A DNA stretch of 64,000 nt, taken from NCBI GenBank assembly GCA_910585265.1, contig CAJUCA010000001.1:62001-126000 (forward strand), given 5' to 3'. Numbering within the stretch: position 1 is the stretch's first letter; each line of letters starts with the position of its first letter. Position numbers and translations under genes: made by a program. The notes under the pieces were generated by a model. The model was not told the origin of the DNA, searched no databases, and saw only the letters and a list, made by a program, of their open reading frames with translations. Positions 1 to 7,666 of this stretch are shown in pieces. The stretch is from an uncultured Oscillospiraceae bacterium. GTDB taxonomy: Bacteria > Bacillota > Clostridia > Oscillospirales > Oscillospiraceae.

Positions 1-98
1 CGCAGGGCGTCCGCCAGCTTGGGCGGGATCAGGTAGTCGTAGGGCTTGTCGATGGCGTAGGCCGCCGACGATACTGCGATTTTTGCGATCCCGGCCAC
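1..98 (-). CDS. priA: Primosomal replication helicase PriA, N-terminal fragment
   Basis: Only the first 32 or so codons are inside the window; the gene runs off the left edge. The translated start contains AYAIDKPYDYLIPP followed by KLADALRPG-type residues, which matches the 3'-DNA-end-binding domain that opens PriA, the helicase that restarts stalled replication forks. The most likely start is a GTG at 98 because it is the first start codon in frame before the conserved block; a purine-rich GGAGAGGG and GTGAGG lie just upstream. It is the last visible gene of the cdaA-to-rpoZ gene string, behind a hairpin that may separate it from rpoZ. In many Clostridia priA sits next to gmk-rpoZ, usually with coaBC; coaBC is not present between rpoZ and priA here. 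Confidence 0.8.
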   Translation of the reverse strand, partial: MAGIAKIAVSSAAYAIDKPYDYLIPPKLADAL

Positions 99-122
99 GG
101 CCTCACCCCGTCCCTCTCCAAA

Positions 123-154
123 GTCCAAAGGGCAAGCAGGCATCCTGCTTGCCC
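123..154 (-). terminator. Intrinsic terminator-like hairpin after rpoZ
   Basis: An 11-bp perfect stem (GGGCAAGCAGG with CCTGCTTGCCC, loop CAT) lies directly after the rpoZ stop and is followed on the minus strand by TTTGGACTTT. The U-tract is interrupted, so it may only attenuate transcription into priA. Confidence 0.55.
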
Positions 155-161
155 AGAATTG

Positions 162-401
162 CTACGCCTGCTCCTGCTCCTGCTCCTGTTCCGCCTCCAG
201 CTCCTGCTCCGCGTCCTCCACCCGGAGCGTGCCGCTGGCCACCTCATGGATGGCCAGGGAGACGGCCTTTTCCTCCAGCGGCTCCCCGGACTGCTCCGCC
301 TCGCTGGACAGCTTCCTGGCCCGGCTGGCCACCATATTCACCAGCATATAACGGCTGGGCACCTCGTTGAGCAAATCCTTGATTGCGGGATAAAGTAACA
401 T
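162..401 (-). CDS. rpoZ: DNA-directed RNA polymerase omega subunit
   Basis: This 79-residue protein is the small omega subunit that helps fold and assemble the beta' subunit of RNA polymerase. The N-terminal part has the family pattern: LLNEVPSRYMLVNMVASRARKL, broken here only for length, with the RxR/K helix near residues 17-30, then EEKAVSLAIHEVASG (about 43-57). It follows gmk with an 11-bp gap, the usual gmk-rpoZ order. The last 20 residues are almost only Glu, Gln and Ala, encoded by repeats of the hexamer GAGCAG; this low-complexity tail is unlikely to contact the polymerase core and may vary in length among strains. Confidence 0.9.
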   Translation of the reverse strand: MLLYPAIKDLLNEVPSRYMLVNMVASRARKLSSEAEQSGEPLEEKAVSLAIHEVASGTLRVEDAEQELEAEQEQEQEQA

Positions 402-412
402 GACGCATCCTC

Positions 413-1024
413 CTAATAATTGATAATGCTCTCAGCCAAGTGGAGCCGTTTTGCGGTTCGGCACCGCTCCGCCTCCAAAATGGACTGGATCTCCCCGGCG
501 GCGGTGACCACCGTGTCGTTTACCACCAGATAGTCGTAGTGCACGCTCTCCTGGCACTCCTGCCGGGCCTTTTCCAGACGCCGCTGGATGGTCTCCTCCT
601 CGTCGGTGTTCCGGCGGTGGAGCCGCCGGGACAGCTCCTCAATAGACGGCGGGATCAGGAAGATCAGCACCGCCTCCGGGCACCGCTCCTTTACCTTGGC
701 CGCCCCCTGAACCTCGATGTCCAGCAGTACGTCCACCCCCTGATCCAGCTTTTCCCGGATCACCTTCAGCGACGTGCCGTAGTAATTGCCCACATACTCG
801 GCGTACTCCAGAAGCTCGTCGGCGGCAATCATCCGCTCAAACTCCTCCCGGGAGACGAAGTTGTAGTTCACCCCGTCCGCCTCCCCCGTTCTGGGCTGCC
901 GGGTGGTGAAGGACACGGAAAAATGGATATCCCGCCGCGCGCTCAGCAGCTCGGCGATCACCGTGCTTTTCCCCACCCCGGATGGCCCGGACAGTACGAT
1001 CAGCTCTCCCCTTCTCCCACTCAT
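413..1024 (-). CDS. gmk: Guanylate kinase
   Basis: Guanylate kinase phosphorylates GMP to GDP with ATP in the cytoplasm, recycling nucleotides and supplying GTP for DNA, RNA and alarmone pools. The 203-residue length is normal. The P-loop GPSGVGKS is at residues 13-20, followed by FTTRQPRTGE and the GMP-binding block GVNYNFVSREEF; the DVLLDIEVQGA strand and the LIFLIPPS segment are also typical. The start overlaps the end of remA by 4 bp (ATGA), so the two are translationally coupled. Neighbours rpoZ, remA and yicC form the conserved Firmicutes block. Confidence 0.97.
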   Translation of the reverse strand: MSGRRGELIVLSGPSGVGKSTVIAELLSARRDIHFSVSFTTRQPRTGEADGVNYNFVSREEFERMIAADELLEYAEYVGNYYGTSLKVIREKLDQGVDVLLDIEVQGAAKVKERCPEAVLIFLIPPSIEELSRRLHRRNTDEEETIQRRLEKARQECQESVHYDYLVVNDTVVTAAGEIQSILEAERCRTAKRLHLAESIINY

Positions 1025-1293
1025 TGCGGTTCCTCCTCCATCCCGTCCTGCTGCTCCGCCCCGTCCCCAAACCGGGCGGACACCTGCCCCGCGGGCAGGG
1101 ACGACCAGATCACGTGCCCGCTGTCCATCACCAGCACCGCCTGGGTCTTGCGGCCAAAGCTGGCGTCGATGAGCATACCCCGCTCCCGCGCCTCCTGCCC
1201 CAGCCGCTTCACCGGGGCGGAGTCCGGGCTGACGATGGCGATCACCCGCTGGGCGGACACCATGTTTCCAAATCCAATATTGACCAGCTTCAT
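1021..1293 (-). CDS. remA: RemA/DUF370 family regulatory protein
   Basis: The first 75 residues (KLVNIGFGNMV, then SPDSAPVKR, then LIDASFGRKTQAVLVMDSG) are the signature of RemA, the ring-forming DNA-binding activator of biofilm matrix and osmoprotection genes in Bacillus subtilis; the family is older known as DUF370. The gene lies between yicC and gmk exactly as in B. subtilis, with 4 bp of overlap into gmk. The 90-residue form carries an extra acidic C-terminal tail rich in Glu and Gln beyond the usual length of about 80. The DNA targets in this organism cannot be told from the sequence. Confidence 0.92.
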   Translation of the reverse strand: MKLVNIGFGNMVSAQRVIAIVSPDSAPVKRLGQEARERGMLIDASFGRKTQAVLVMDSGHVIWSSLPAGQVSARFGDGAEQQDGMEEEPQ

Positions 1294-1297
1294 GCCG

Positions 1298-2182
1298 TCA
1301 CTCCAAATTCTGGACCTGTTCCCGGATCTTCTCGATCTCCGCCTTCATGTCAACCACCCGGCGGGTGATCTCCAGATCGCTGCACTTGGAGCCGATGGTG
1401 TTGGTCTCCCGGTTGAACTCCTGGATCAGGAAGTCCAGCTTCCGGCCCACCCCGCCCCCGGCGGACAAAAGCTCCCGGAGCTGGCCCAAATGGCTGTGCA
1501 GGCGCACCGTCTCCTCGTCCACCGCCACCTTGTCGGCGAAGATAGCCGCCTCCGTGAGCAGACGCCCCTCGTCGATCTGGGTGTTCTGGAGCACCTCCCG
1601 CATTTTGCCCTCCAGCCTGGCCCGGTAATCCGCCACCGTCTGGGGAGAGCGTGCCTCCACCTCTCCCAGCAGCCGCTCCACCGTGTCCGCGCGGCCCAGG
1701 ATATCGGCGGCCAGCCGCTCGCCCTCCACCGCCCGCATGGCGTTGAAGTCCTCGATGGCCAGATCCAGCACCGCCAGCAGGCGTTCCTTCACCAGATCCA
1801 GATCCTCCGCCTGCTTCTCCACCGTCAGCACATCGGGGAACCGGGCCAGATCCGTGGCCCGGAAGTCCTTCTTCACCCGGCCGCTTCCCAGCTCGTGGAG
1901 CTTCCTCAGGGCGTCCAGATAGCCAACCACCAGATCCTCGTTGACGGTAACCACCATATCGCCCCCGCCGGAGTGGTTCAGGGTGACGAACACATCCACC
2001 TTGCCCCGGCCCACCGCCGCCTGCACCCGGGTCTTGATGGCGTCCTCCGCGAAGATATAGGCCCTGGGCAGCTTCACCGCGCAGTCCAGATAGCGGTTGT
2101 TCACCGCCCGCAGCTCCACCGTGACCTGAAGCCCCTCAAAGGAGCAATCCCCCCGGCCGTAGCCGGTCATGCTTCTCACCAT
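1298..2182 (-). CDS. yicC: YicC/YloC family endoribonuclease
   Basis: The 294-residue product begins MVRSMTGYGRG, the hallmark start of the YicC/YloC family, whose members act as ribonucleases on structured RNAs in E. coli and B. subtilis. The conserved middle (ELRAVNNRYLD, KLPRAYIFAED) and the C-terminal block (RKLDFLIQEFNRE, TIGSKCSDLE) are intact. An in-frame extension of 15 codons exists upstream, but the ATG at 2182 is preceded by AGGCGGGG at good spacing and gives the conserved N-terminus. The gene starts 1 bp after the stop of the upstream membrane-protein gene and ends 4 bp before remA. Confidence 0.92.
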   Translation of the reverse strand: MVRSMTGYGRGDCSFEGLQVTVELRAVNNRYLDCAVKLPRAYIFAEDAIKTRVQAAVGRGKVDVFVTLNHSGGGDMVVTVNEDLVVGYLDALRKLHELGSGRVKKDFRATDLARFPDVLTVEKQAEDLDLVKERLLAVLDLAIEDFNAMRAVEGERLAADILGRADTVERLLGEVEARSPQTVADYRARLEGKMREVLQNTQIDEGRLLTEAAIFADKVAVDEETVRLHSHLGQLRELLSAGGGVGRKLDFLIQEFNRETNTIGSKCSDLEITRRVVDMKAEIEKIREQVQNLE

Positions 2183-2183
2183 T

Positions 2184-2720
2184 TCACGTCCCCGCCTTTC
2201 CGTGGGCCGCCCGCTGAACCCGGGCAATATACACCGCGATCAGCCTGCTGAACCCGTAATCATACAGTAAAAACACCACATTCGCCGCCCCATACAGCAC
2301 CCACACCGACCTGCCCAGCACCTCCGGCAGGGACGACGCCACCGCCCCGGCCATGGTCAGGTAGATCAGGGTAAAGGCGGCGTTGAAAAAGGCCAGCTTC
2401 AGCAGATACCCCAGCGGCCCGCGCCGCAGCCCCTCAATAAGGGACTTCACCATGGGGTACAGCCCGAACAACGCCCCGAACAGCAGGACGCAGAGCTTAT
2501 CCGGCACCAGCAGGAAGGCCAGGATGGACACACCCGCCCAGCACAGCAGTCCCGCCTTCATCCCCGCCGAGATCACCGCCAGCCCGGGCAAAAGCCCCGC
2601 CGCCGCCACGATGCCCCAGCTTCCCGTGGGCGCGATGGAGCCCAGGTAGACTAAAATCAAGGCCAACGCCCCCAAAATGGCGGGATACGCCGTCATTGCC
2701 GCCGCGTTCTTTCTCCTCAT
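2184..2720 (-). CDS. Integral membrane protein of unknown function
   Basis: I do not recognise a named family. The 178-residue product is strongly hydrophobic, with about five predicted membrane segments (roughly residues 10-30, 32-50, 58-82, 104-125 and 138-160) and a short basic C-terminus. The overall look, small size with a PMVKSLIEG loop between helices, resembles the small Firmicutes membrane proteins often labelled permease components, but no substrate can be assigned. It is squeezed between the J-domain gene (1-bp gap) and yicC (1-bp gap), so it is certainly expressed with them. Confidence 0.75.
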   Translation of the reverse strand: MRRKNAAAMTAYPAILGALALILVYLGSIAPTGSWGIVAAAGLLPGLAVISAGMKAGLLCWAGVSILAFLLVPDKLCVLLFGALFGLYPMVKSLIEGLRRGPLGYLLKLAFFNAAFTLIYLTMAGAVASSLPEVLGRSVWVLYGAANVVFLLYDYGFSRLIAVYIARVQRAAHGKAGT

Positions 2721-2721
2721 G

Positions 2722-3342
2722 TCAGCGGCAGCCCCCGCACAGGCAGTTTAGGCACAGCATGGTGGTACAGCAGTCCATGCCGTCGCACTGCGCGCCCGCC
2801 ATGTCAGGCTGGTAGCCATAGCCGCCCTGCCGCATCATATTGAACGCCTGCCGGTACTCCATGTTTCCCGGCTCCATCTGGACGGCGATCTGGTAGTTCT
2901 GCCGGGCCTCGTCCAGCCAGCCCCGGCGGTAGGCGATGCTCCCCATGAGGAAATACCACTCGCCGTTCCGGGAGGGCGCGCCCTGCAAAATCTGCTCCGC
3001 CCCCTCCAGGTCGTTGCGCTGGATGGCCGACCGGGCCTGGCTGAACAGGCCCGCCCCGCTACCCTGCCGCTGCTGCTGGTAGGCGGAGCCGCCCCCGTAC
3101 CCGTAACCATAGCCGCCCTGGGACCCGCTTCCGCCGCCGTAGGCTCCCCCTCCGGTTCGCCCCTTGGTGATGGCGTCATAGGCCTCGTTGATCTCCTTCA
3201 TCTTCTCCTCGGCCAGATCGGACAGGGGGTTGTTCTGGTAGTTGTCCGGGTGGTACTTCCGGGCCAAATCCCGGTAGGCCCTCTTGATCTCGTCGTCGCC
3301 GGCGTCAGGGCTGACGCCCAGCACCTCATAGGGATCTCTCAT
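2722..3342 (-). CDS. J-domain protein with TPR-like region and cysteine-rich C-terminus
   Basis: The N-terminal 60 residues form a J domain with the diagnostic HPD tripeptide at residues 31-33, which stimulates the ATPase of DnaK. A Gly/Tyr/Gln-rich linker (about 65-95) follows, then a helical repeat region (about 100-175) that looks like a pair of TPRs, and finally a 20-residue tail with seven cysteines in C-x4-CC, C-x2-C and C-x2-C spacing. It lacks the canonical DnaJ zinc finger and substrate domain, so it is a specialised co-chaperone. The start overlaps the end of the DUF5685 gene by 17 bp. The tail may bind zinc or be redox active; that is inference. Confidence 0.88.
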   Translation of the reverse strand: MRDPYEVLGVSPDAGDDEIKRAYRDLARKYHPDNYQNNPLSDLAEEKMKEINEAYDAITKGRTGGGAYGGGSGSQGGYGYGYGGGSAYQQQRQGSGAGLFSQARSAIQRNDLEGAEQILQGAPSRNGEWYFLMGSIAYRRGWLDEARQNYQIAVQMEPGNMEYRQAFNMMRQGGYGYQPDMAGAQCDGMDCCTTMLCLNCLCGGCR

Positions 3343-4213
3343 GCGGTTTTCTCCTTGTCTGTCTCATTTCTTTCCACTGGCCGTCCAGCACGGCGCGCTG
3401 TACCGCCGGCAGGCCGAGATAGAGTATATTTTCCACAATGGGCGTCCAATGCCCCAGCTCCATCAAATTCGCGGCGGAGCCCGCCAGCCGCAGGGAGTGG
3501 ACGGCGGTGGTTTCCAGGTAAGCCCGCTCCTCCCGTGCCCTGCCCTCAAACCGGGCGTCCAGCGGGTTATACCGCCCCCGCTTCCGATCCTCGTCCAGAT
3601 CGTCCCAGGCGTCCATCAGGTAGATCCAACGCCCCACATGGTACAGCAGCTCCCCCAGCGACCGCCCCTCCGGGCTGTCCGCCGGGTAGACCGAGGCGGC
3701 ACAGGCCAGAATCCCCGCGAAGGCGTCCGCCGCCCGGTCCAGCTCCGGGGAACGCTCCTCCTCCATCCGGCCCAGGCGGGCCAGCCCCTCCCGCACCTGA
3801 CGGTCAAATCCGGGCTGGGCCTGGGCCGCCCGGCGGTAGGCCCGCCGGAACAGCCGCCGGACCACCCGGTAGGGCAGGCCCGTGATCAGCCCGTGATCTG
3901 ACACATCATCGGACAGCTTGTGGTAGAACAGAATGATGCTCTCGTCGGCGGCGTCATACAGCCGCTTCCCTGCCAGACAGGCCCTGGGCTTCCGCCAGGG
4001 ATGGGCGGGACAGCGGCGGCAGGAGGGCCTGTCCCCCTGTTCCCCCGCCGCCAGCAGAATTGCCAGGAAGGTGAAGTCATATTGCAGGGTGAACCGGGCC
4101 AGCCAGCCGTGCCGCTCCCCCAGGGCGTGGCACAGGCCGCAGTACGCGCCCTGGTACAGCTCCCGCTGCCCCTCGTCCAGCCGGTCCAGGACGGGGCGGA
4201 CATAGCCGAACAC
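3326..4213 (-). CDS. DUF5685 family protein
   Basis: The 295-residue product matches my memory of the Clostridial DUF5685 family: it opens MFGYVRP, has a CGLC motif near residue 26, a second cysteine cluster (C-x2-C, then C about 12 residues on) near residues 64-80, and a helical body with repeated acidic and arginine pairs (DAWDDLDED near 215). The paired cysteines suggest a metal site. No enzymatic function is known to me. It sits between cdaR (1-bp gap) and the J-domain gene (17-bp overlap), so it is cotranscribed with both and may be a client or partner of the J protein. Confidence 0.75.
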   Translation of the reverse strand: MFGYVRPVLDRLDEGQRELYQGAYCGLCHALGERHGWLARFTLQYDFTFLAILLAAGEQGDRPSCRRCPAHPWRKPRACLAGKRLYDAADESIILFYHKLSDDVSDHGLITGLPYRVVRRLFRRAYRRAAQAQPGFDRQVREGLARLGRMEEERSPELDRAADAFAGILACAASVYPADSPEGRSLGELLYHVGRWIYLMDAWDDLDEDRKRGRYNPLDARFEGRAREERAYLETTAVHSLRLAGSAANLMELGHWTPIVENILYLGLPAVQRAVLDGQWKEMRQTRRKPHERSL

Positions 4214-4214
4214 G

Positions 4215-5513
4215 TCAGCCGCCCGCCGCTGCCGGGGACAGGGACACCACCACCGAATAATAGGTCGCGTTGGCGGGGGGCAGCTCTCCCAGATCCTCCT
4301 TGGTGCCCGCGCTGCCCAGGTAGATGTCGACTGGGACGGTATACGGCCCCGCCGCCGGGTCCAAGTTCCGCAGATCCGCCACCACCCGGATATTCTCCGG
4401 GATCAGCTCATCTATGAGCTTCTGGGTGCCGCGGATCTCCACCGACAGCTCCTGAGTCACAATGTCCACATTCCAGCCTTCCGGCTCGTTGATGACTTGG
4501 ATGTTCTTGGTGATAAAGGTTTGGCTCACCACCCGCTTGGTCACTCTAAAGGTGGCCGTCACCTCTGCCACGCCGCTGAGGTTCTCCAGCCTGTCGTCCA
4601 GGGGAATCGCGAAGGTGCGCTCATCCTTGTCCTTGATGGTGGCCAGGTTGATCTCCGCCAGAGTGATCCCGCCCTGGCCCTCCAGGGCGGCTACCGCGTC
4701 CTTGCTGCCCGCCACCGTAATACTGCCGGTGGTCAGCTCCACCCTCACGTCGTCCTCATCCAGCCCGCCTCCGGCGATGAGCTTCACCTCCAGCGGGATC
4801 TCCGCCATGGCCCGGATGGGGAAGGTGGTGTAGACCCTGTCCGCGTCGCAGGTCACGTCCAGCTCCTCCAGCGGCTCGTCGTTGGCCCCGATGAGCTGGA
4901 AGGGGAAGTCCCCCTCCACATTGCCCGTCAGGTTTTCCTCCGTCACCGTCACCCGGGCGTAGGCCACCTGGTTCACAAACTCCGCCCGCCCGCTGACCAC
5001 AACAGTCTCGGGGGAGAATTTGAAGTCGTTCTCACTGCCTGCCAGATAGCCCTGCTCCACCGTGCCCTGGAAGCTGCCCTTGATGGGCACCGCGCGGCTG
5101 AGATACCGGGCCACCTCCACGTTCACCACACCCATCCGGGCGTTGGTGGTCACGTAGCTCACATCGCTGGAGCTCACCCCGGCGGGCAGGTTGGGGATAT
5201 AGACGATGGAGTGGCTGCCCTCCTCGCTGATGCCGGACACGTCCACCGTGACGGACAGCCCCTCCCCGTTGGCCAGCTTGGCGTGCACCGCGGGTTTGGC
5301 CTGCACCGTCAGGTTGACGGTGGCGTTCTGGTTGACTACCATCAGCCCCCGGTCCCTCAGAATGTCCAGCCCCCGGAACTCCACCGGAACCCCCCGGTAG
5401 GGGGTCTGCTTCGGGGTGCCGTCGGTGGAGGTCACGTAGCACCACAGCCCCACCGTGAGGATCACCGACAGCACCACGTAGAGCAGCTTGCTGTCAAGAA
5501 TCTTCTTTCCCAT
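4215..5513 (-). CDS. cdaR: CdaR, YbbR-domain regulator of the diadenylate cyclase CdaA
   Basis: CdaR is the extracytoplasmic membrane-anchored partner that modulates CdaA and thus the level of c-di-AMP. The 432-residue product starts with a single membrane helix (residues 8-28, LLYVVLSVILTVGLW) and continues as a series of about four YbbR-type beta domains outside the membrane. The ATG at 5513 was chosen over an upstream frame extension because it lies just before the helix and overlaps the end of cdaA by 20 bp. In most Firmicutes glmM follows cdaR; here it is replaced by the DUF5685/J-protein genes. Confidence 0.92.
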   Translation of the reverse strand: MGKKILDSKLLYVVLSVILTVGLWCYVTSTDGTPKQTPYRGVPVEFRGLDILRDRGLMVVNQNATVNLTVQAKPAVHAKLANGEGLSVTVDVSGISEEGSHSIVYIPNLPAGVSSSDVSYVTTNARMGVVNVEVARYLSRAVPIKGSFQGTVEQGYLAGSENDFKFSPETVVVSGRAEFVNQVAYARVTVTEENLTGNVEGDFPFQLIGANDEPLEELDVTCDADRVYTTFPIRAMAEIPLEVKLIAGGGLDEDDVRVELTTGSITVAGSKDAVAALEGQGGITLAEINLATIKDKDERTFAIPLDDRLENLSGVAEVTATFRVTKRVVSQTFITKNIQVINEPEGWNVDIVTQELSVEIRGTQKLIDELIPENIRVVADLRNLDPAAGPYTVPVDIYLGSAGTKEDLGELPPANATYYSVVVSLSPAAAGG

Positions 5514-6393
5514 TGGAATTATCTCCCTTAATGCCCTTGAATACACTGGTCAGCCGGGCGGCGGCGGTAACCGGCCCGTTCTCCCCGTCCGCCGCGGGCA
5601 TCAGCTCCATCCGCAGCAGACGCTCCAGGGTGTCCGGCGACAGGTGCCGCTTCAGCATCCCGTTGACCGCCACCGAGATGGACCCCGTCTCCTCGGAGAC
5701 AATGGCCACCACCGCATCGGAGTTCTCGCTGACGCCGATGCCCGCCCGGTGGCGCATCCCCAGTTCCCGGCTCAGGTTCACATTGCCGGACAGGGGGAGC
5801 ATACAGCCCGCCCCCACAATGCGCCCGTTGCGCACGATCACCGCCCCGTCGTGGAGGGGGGCCTTGTTCCAGAACAGGTTCTTCAGCAGCTCGGCGGACA
5901 CCTGGCAGTCCAGGGTGGTGCCCGTTTTCAGCATATCGTCCAGCATGGTGCGCCGCTCGAACACCATCAGCGCGCCCACCTTGTCCCGGGACATGGCGGC
6001 ATAGGCCTCCACCGTCTCCTTGATCGCGCTCTCCAGGTCGTTTCCGTAGGTCTCCGCCACGAACAGCTCCTTGATCTTGCCGCTGCCCATCTGCTCCAGG
6101 AAACGGCGCAGCTCTGGCTGGAAGATGATGATCAGGGCGATCACTCCCAGCTCCATGGCGTTGGTCAGGACGAAATTCATCACCCGCAGGTTCAGAAGGC
6201 TGGGACTGGTCAGGGCCAGGGCCACCAGCAGGAACACGATGGCCTTCACCACCTGCCCGGAGCGGCTCTTGCGGACAAAGCGGAACAGGTGGTAGATCCC
6301 AAAGGCGATGATCGCCATGTCCACAATGTCGGTAAAGCCGATGAGCTTGAGATATTCCGGCGCAGACTTCAACGCCTCCAGAATGATGTCCAT
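5494..6393 (-). CDS. cdaA: Diadenylate cyclase CdaA
   Basis: CdaA condenses two ATP into the second messenger c-di-AMP, which controls potassium and osmolyte uptake and cell-wall homeostasis. The 299-residue product has three N-terminal membrane helices (about residues 20-95), then the DAC domain with the catalytic DGA motif at 182-184 and the RHR motif at 214-216. The ATG at 6393 has a strong GGAGGGG site and is the start that puts the membrane helices at the N-terminus. It heads a minus-strand operon with its own sigma-A promoter. Confidence 0.96.
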   Translation of the reverse strand: MDIILEALKSAPEYLKLIGFTDIVDMAIIAFGIYHLFRFVRKSRSGQVVKAIVFLLVALALTSPSLLNLRVMNFVLTNAMELGVIALIIIFQPELRRFLEQMGSGKIKELFVAETYGNDLESAIKETVEAYAAMSRDKVGALMVFERRTMLDDMLKTGTTLDCQVSAELLKNLFWNKAPLHDGAVIVRNGRIVGAGCMLPLSGNVNLSRELGMRHRAGIGVSENSDAVVAIVSEETGSISVAVNGMLKRHLSPDTLERLLRMELMPAADGENGPVTAAARLTSVFKGIKGDNSNGKEDS

Positions 6394-6448
6394 AGATCCA
6401 CCCCTCCCCCCGCCGCCTGTCAGGCAGGGCCTCCGATCACTTCCCCAT

Positions 6449-6477
6449 ATTATATCGTATCCGCCGCCCGTTGGCAA
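6449..6477 (-). promoter_or_regulatory. Sigma-A promoter of the cdaA operon
   Basis: On the minus strand TTGCCA (6477-6472) and TATAAT (6454-6449) are separated by 17 bp, about 55 bp before the cdaA start. Confidence 0.75.
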
Positions 6478-6521
6478 GCAAATCACAGATAAAACAAAGA
6501 AAATTCAAAATTTATCCTACA

Positions 6522-6550
6522 AAAAAGGCGTGGGTTTACCACGCCTTTTT
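6522..6550 (-). terminator. Intrinsic terminator carrying the csd-like gene's stop codon
   Basis: AAAAAGGCGTGG and CCACGCCTTTTT form a 12-bp stem with poly-A/poly-T flanks that can act in both directions. The TAA stop of the desulfurase-like gene (6536-6538) lies in the loop. Confidence 0.9.
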
Positions 6551-7666
6551 GCCGTCTTTCACAATGCAGCCCAACGCCTCCGCCGCCCGGTCCGCCTGAT
6601 CGGCGCGGTTAAAGGCGGAAAAGCTGAACCGGACGGTTCCGGTGTCCGCCGTCCCCGCCGAGCGGTGGGCCAGCGGCGCGCAGTGCAGTCCGGCCCGCAC
6701 CGCGATCCCCCGCCGGGCCAACGCCTCCGCCGCGTCCTCACAGTCCATGCCGTCCACCACAACGGAAAACAGGCCGCTCTGGTCCTCCCCCCGGTAGACG
6801 GTCACACCGGGCAGCCGGGCCAGCCGATCCATCATCCGGCAGGCCAGCCTCCGCTCGTGGGCGTGTATGCACTCCGTGCCCTTCCGGGCCACGAACTCCA
6901 TCCCGGCCAGCAGGCCCGCCGCGCCGCACACGTTCTGGGTGCCCGCCTCCAGCCGATCAGGCAGGAAGTCGGGCATCTCCTGGGAGGCCGACAGGCTGCC
7001 CGTGCCGCCGCGGATCAGGGGCTGGGCCTCCCCGCCGCACAGCAGCAGCCCGGTGCCCTGGGGCCCGTACAGCCCCTTGTGCCCCGGCATGGCGATAAAT
7101 GCCGCCCCCCAGCCCTCCAGGTCCAGCGGCAGAATCCCGGCGGACTGGGAGGCGTCCACGATCAGGGGCACCCCCTGCTCCCGGCACAGGGCCGCGATCG
7201 GGCCTACCGGCTGGATAAAGCCGAATACGTTGGAGACGTGGTTGCAGATCACCGCGTCCACCCCGGCGGTGATCTCCCGCTGAAACGCGTCATACACGCC
7301 CCCGGCGTCAAACAGCGGCCCTGCCGCCACCCGGATCTTCACCCCCGGTATGGCGTGAAGGGGCCGCGTCACCGCGTTGTGCTCATAGCCCGAGATCACC
7401 ACCGTCCCCCCGGGGGGCACCAGGGTGTGTATGGCGATATTCAGCCCGTGGGTGGCGTTGGAGGTCAGAGCCACCCGCTGGGGGTCCCCCACGTGAAACA
7501 GCTCCGCCGCCCGCTCCCGCACCCGGTAGACCAGCTCCGCCGCCCCCATGCCCGCGCCGTACCCGCCCCGGCCTGGGCTGGCCAGATGGGTCATGGCCCA
7601 GGCGGTGCGGGCGGAAACCGCCTGGGGCTTTTCCAGTGTCGTCGCCGCGCTGTCCAGATAGATCAT
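6536..7666 (-). CDS. Cysteine desulfurase-like class V aminotransferase
   Basis: The 376-residue PLP enzyme belongs to the NifS/Csd fold: it opens MIYLDSAATTLEKP, has the HATH-type segment TSNATHGLN, the PLP-aspartate block VPLIVDASQSAG, the Schiff-base lysine in AMPGHKGLYG, and a catalytic-loop cysteine in AGLHCAPLAH. This is the stand-alone Clostridial cysteine desulfurase family rather than IscS, which would normally neighbour iscU. It overlaps by 4 bp the DUF3343 gene, whose product is a presumed sulfur/selenium carrier, so the likely job is transfer of persulfide or selenium from cysteine or selenocysteine. The substrate is inference. No isc or suf genes are nearby. Confidence 0.85.
   Translation of the reverse strand: MIYLDSAATTLEKPQAVSARTAWAMTHLASPGRGGYGAGMGAAELVYRVRERAAELFHVGDPQRVALTSNATHGLNIAIHTLVPPGGTVVISGYEHNAVTRPLHAIPGVKIRVAAGPLFDAGGVYDAFQREITAGVDAVICNHVSNVFGFIQPVGPIAALCREQGVPLIVDASQSAGILPLDLEGWGAAFIAMPGHKGLYGPQGTGLLLCGGEAQPLIRGGTGSLSASQEMPDFLPDRLEAGTQNVCGAAGLLAGMEFVARKGTECIHAHERRLACRMMDRLARLPGVTVYRGEDQSGLFSVVVDGMDCEDAAEALARRGIAVRAGLHCAPLAHRSAGTADTGTVRFSFSAFNRADQADRAAEALGCIVKDGKKAW

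Noticed and set aside
440..2251. A 603-codon plus-strand frame covering gmk, remA and yicC
   Set aside because: Runs antisense across three well-conserved genes; composition is His/Leu/Pro-rich noise.
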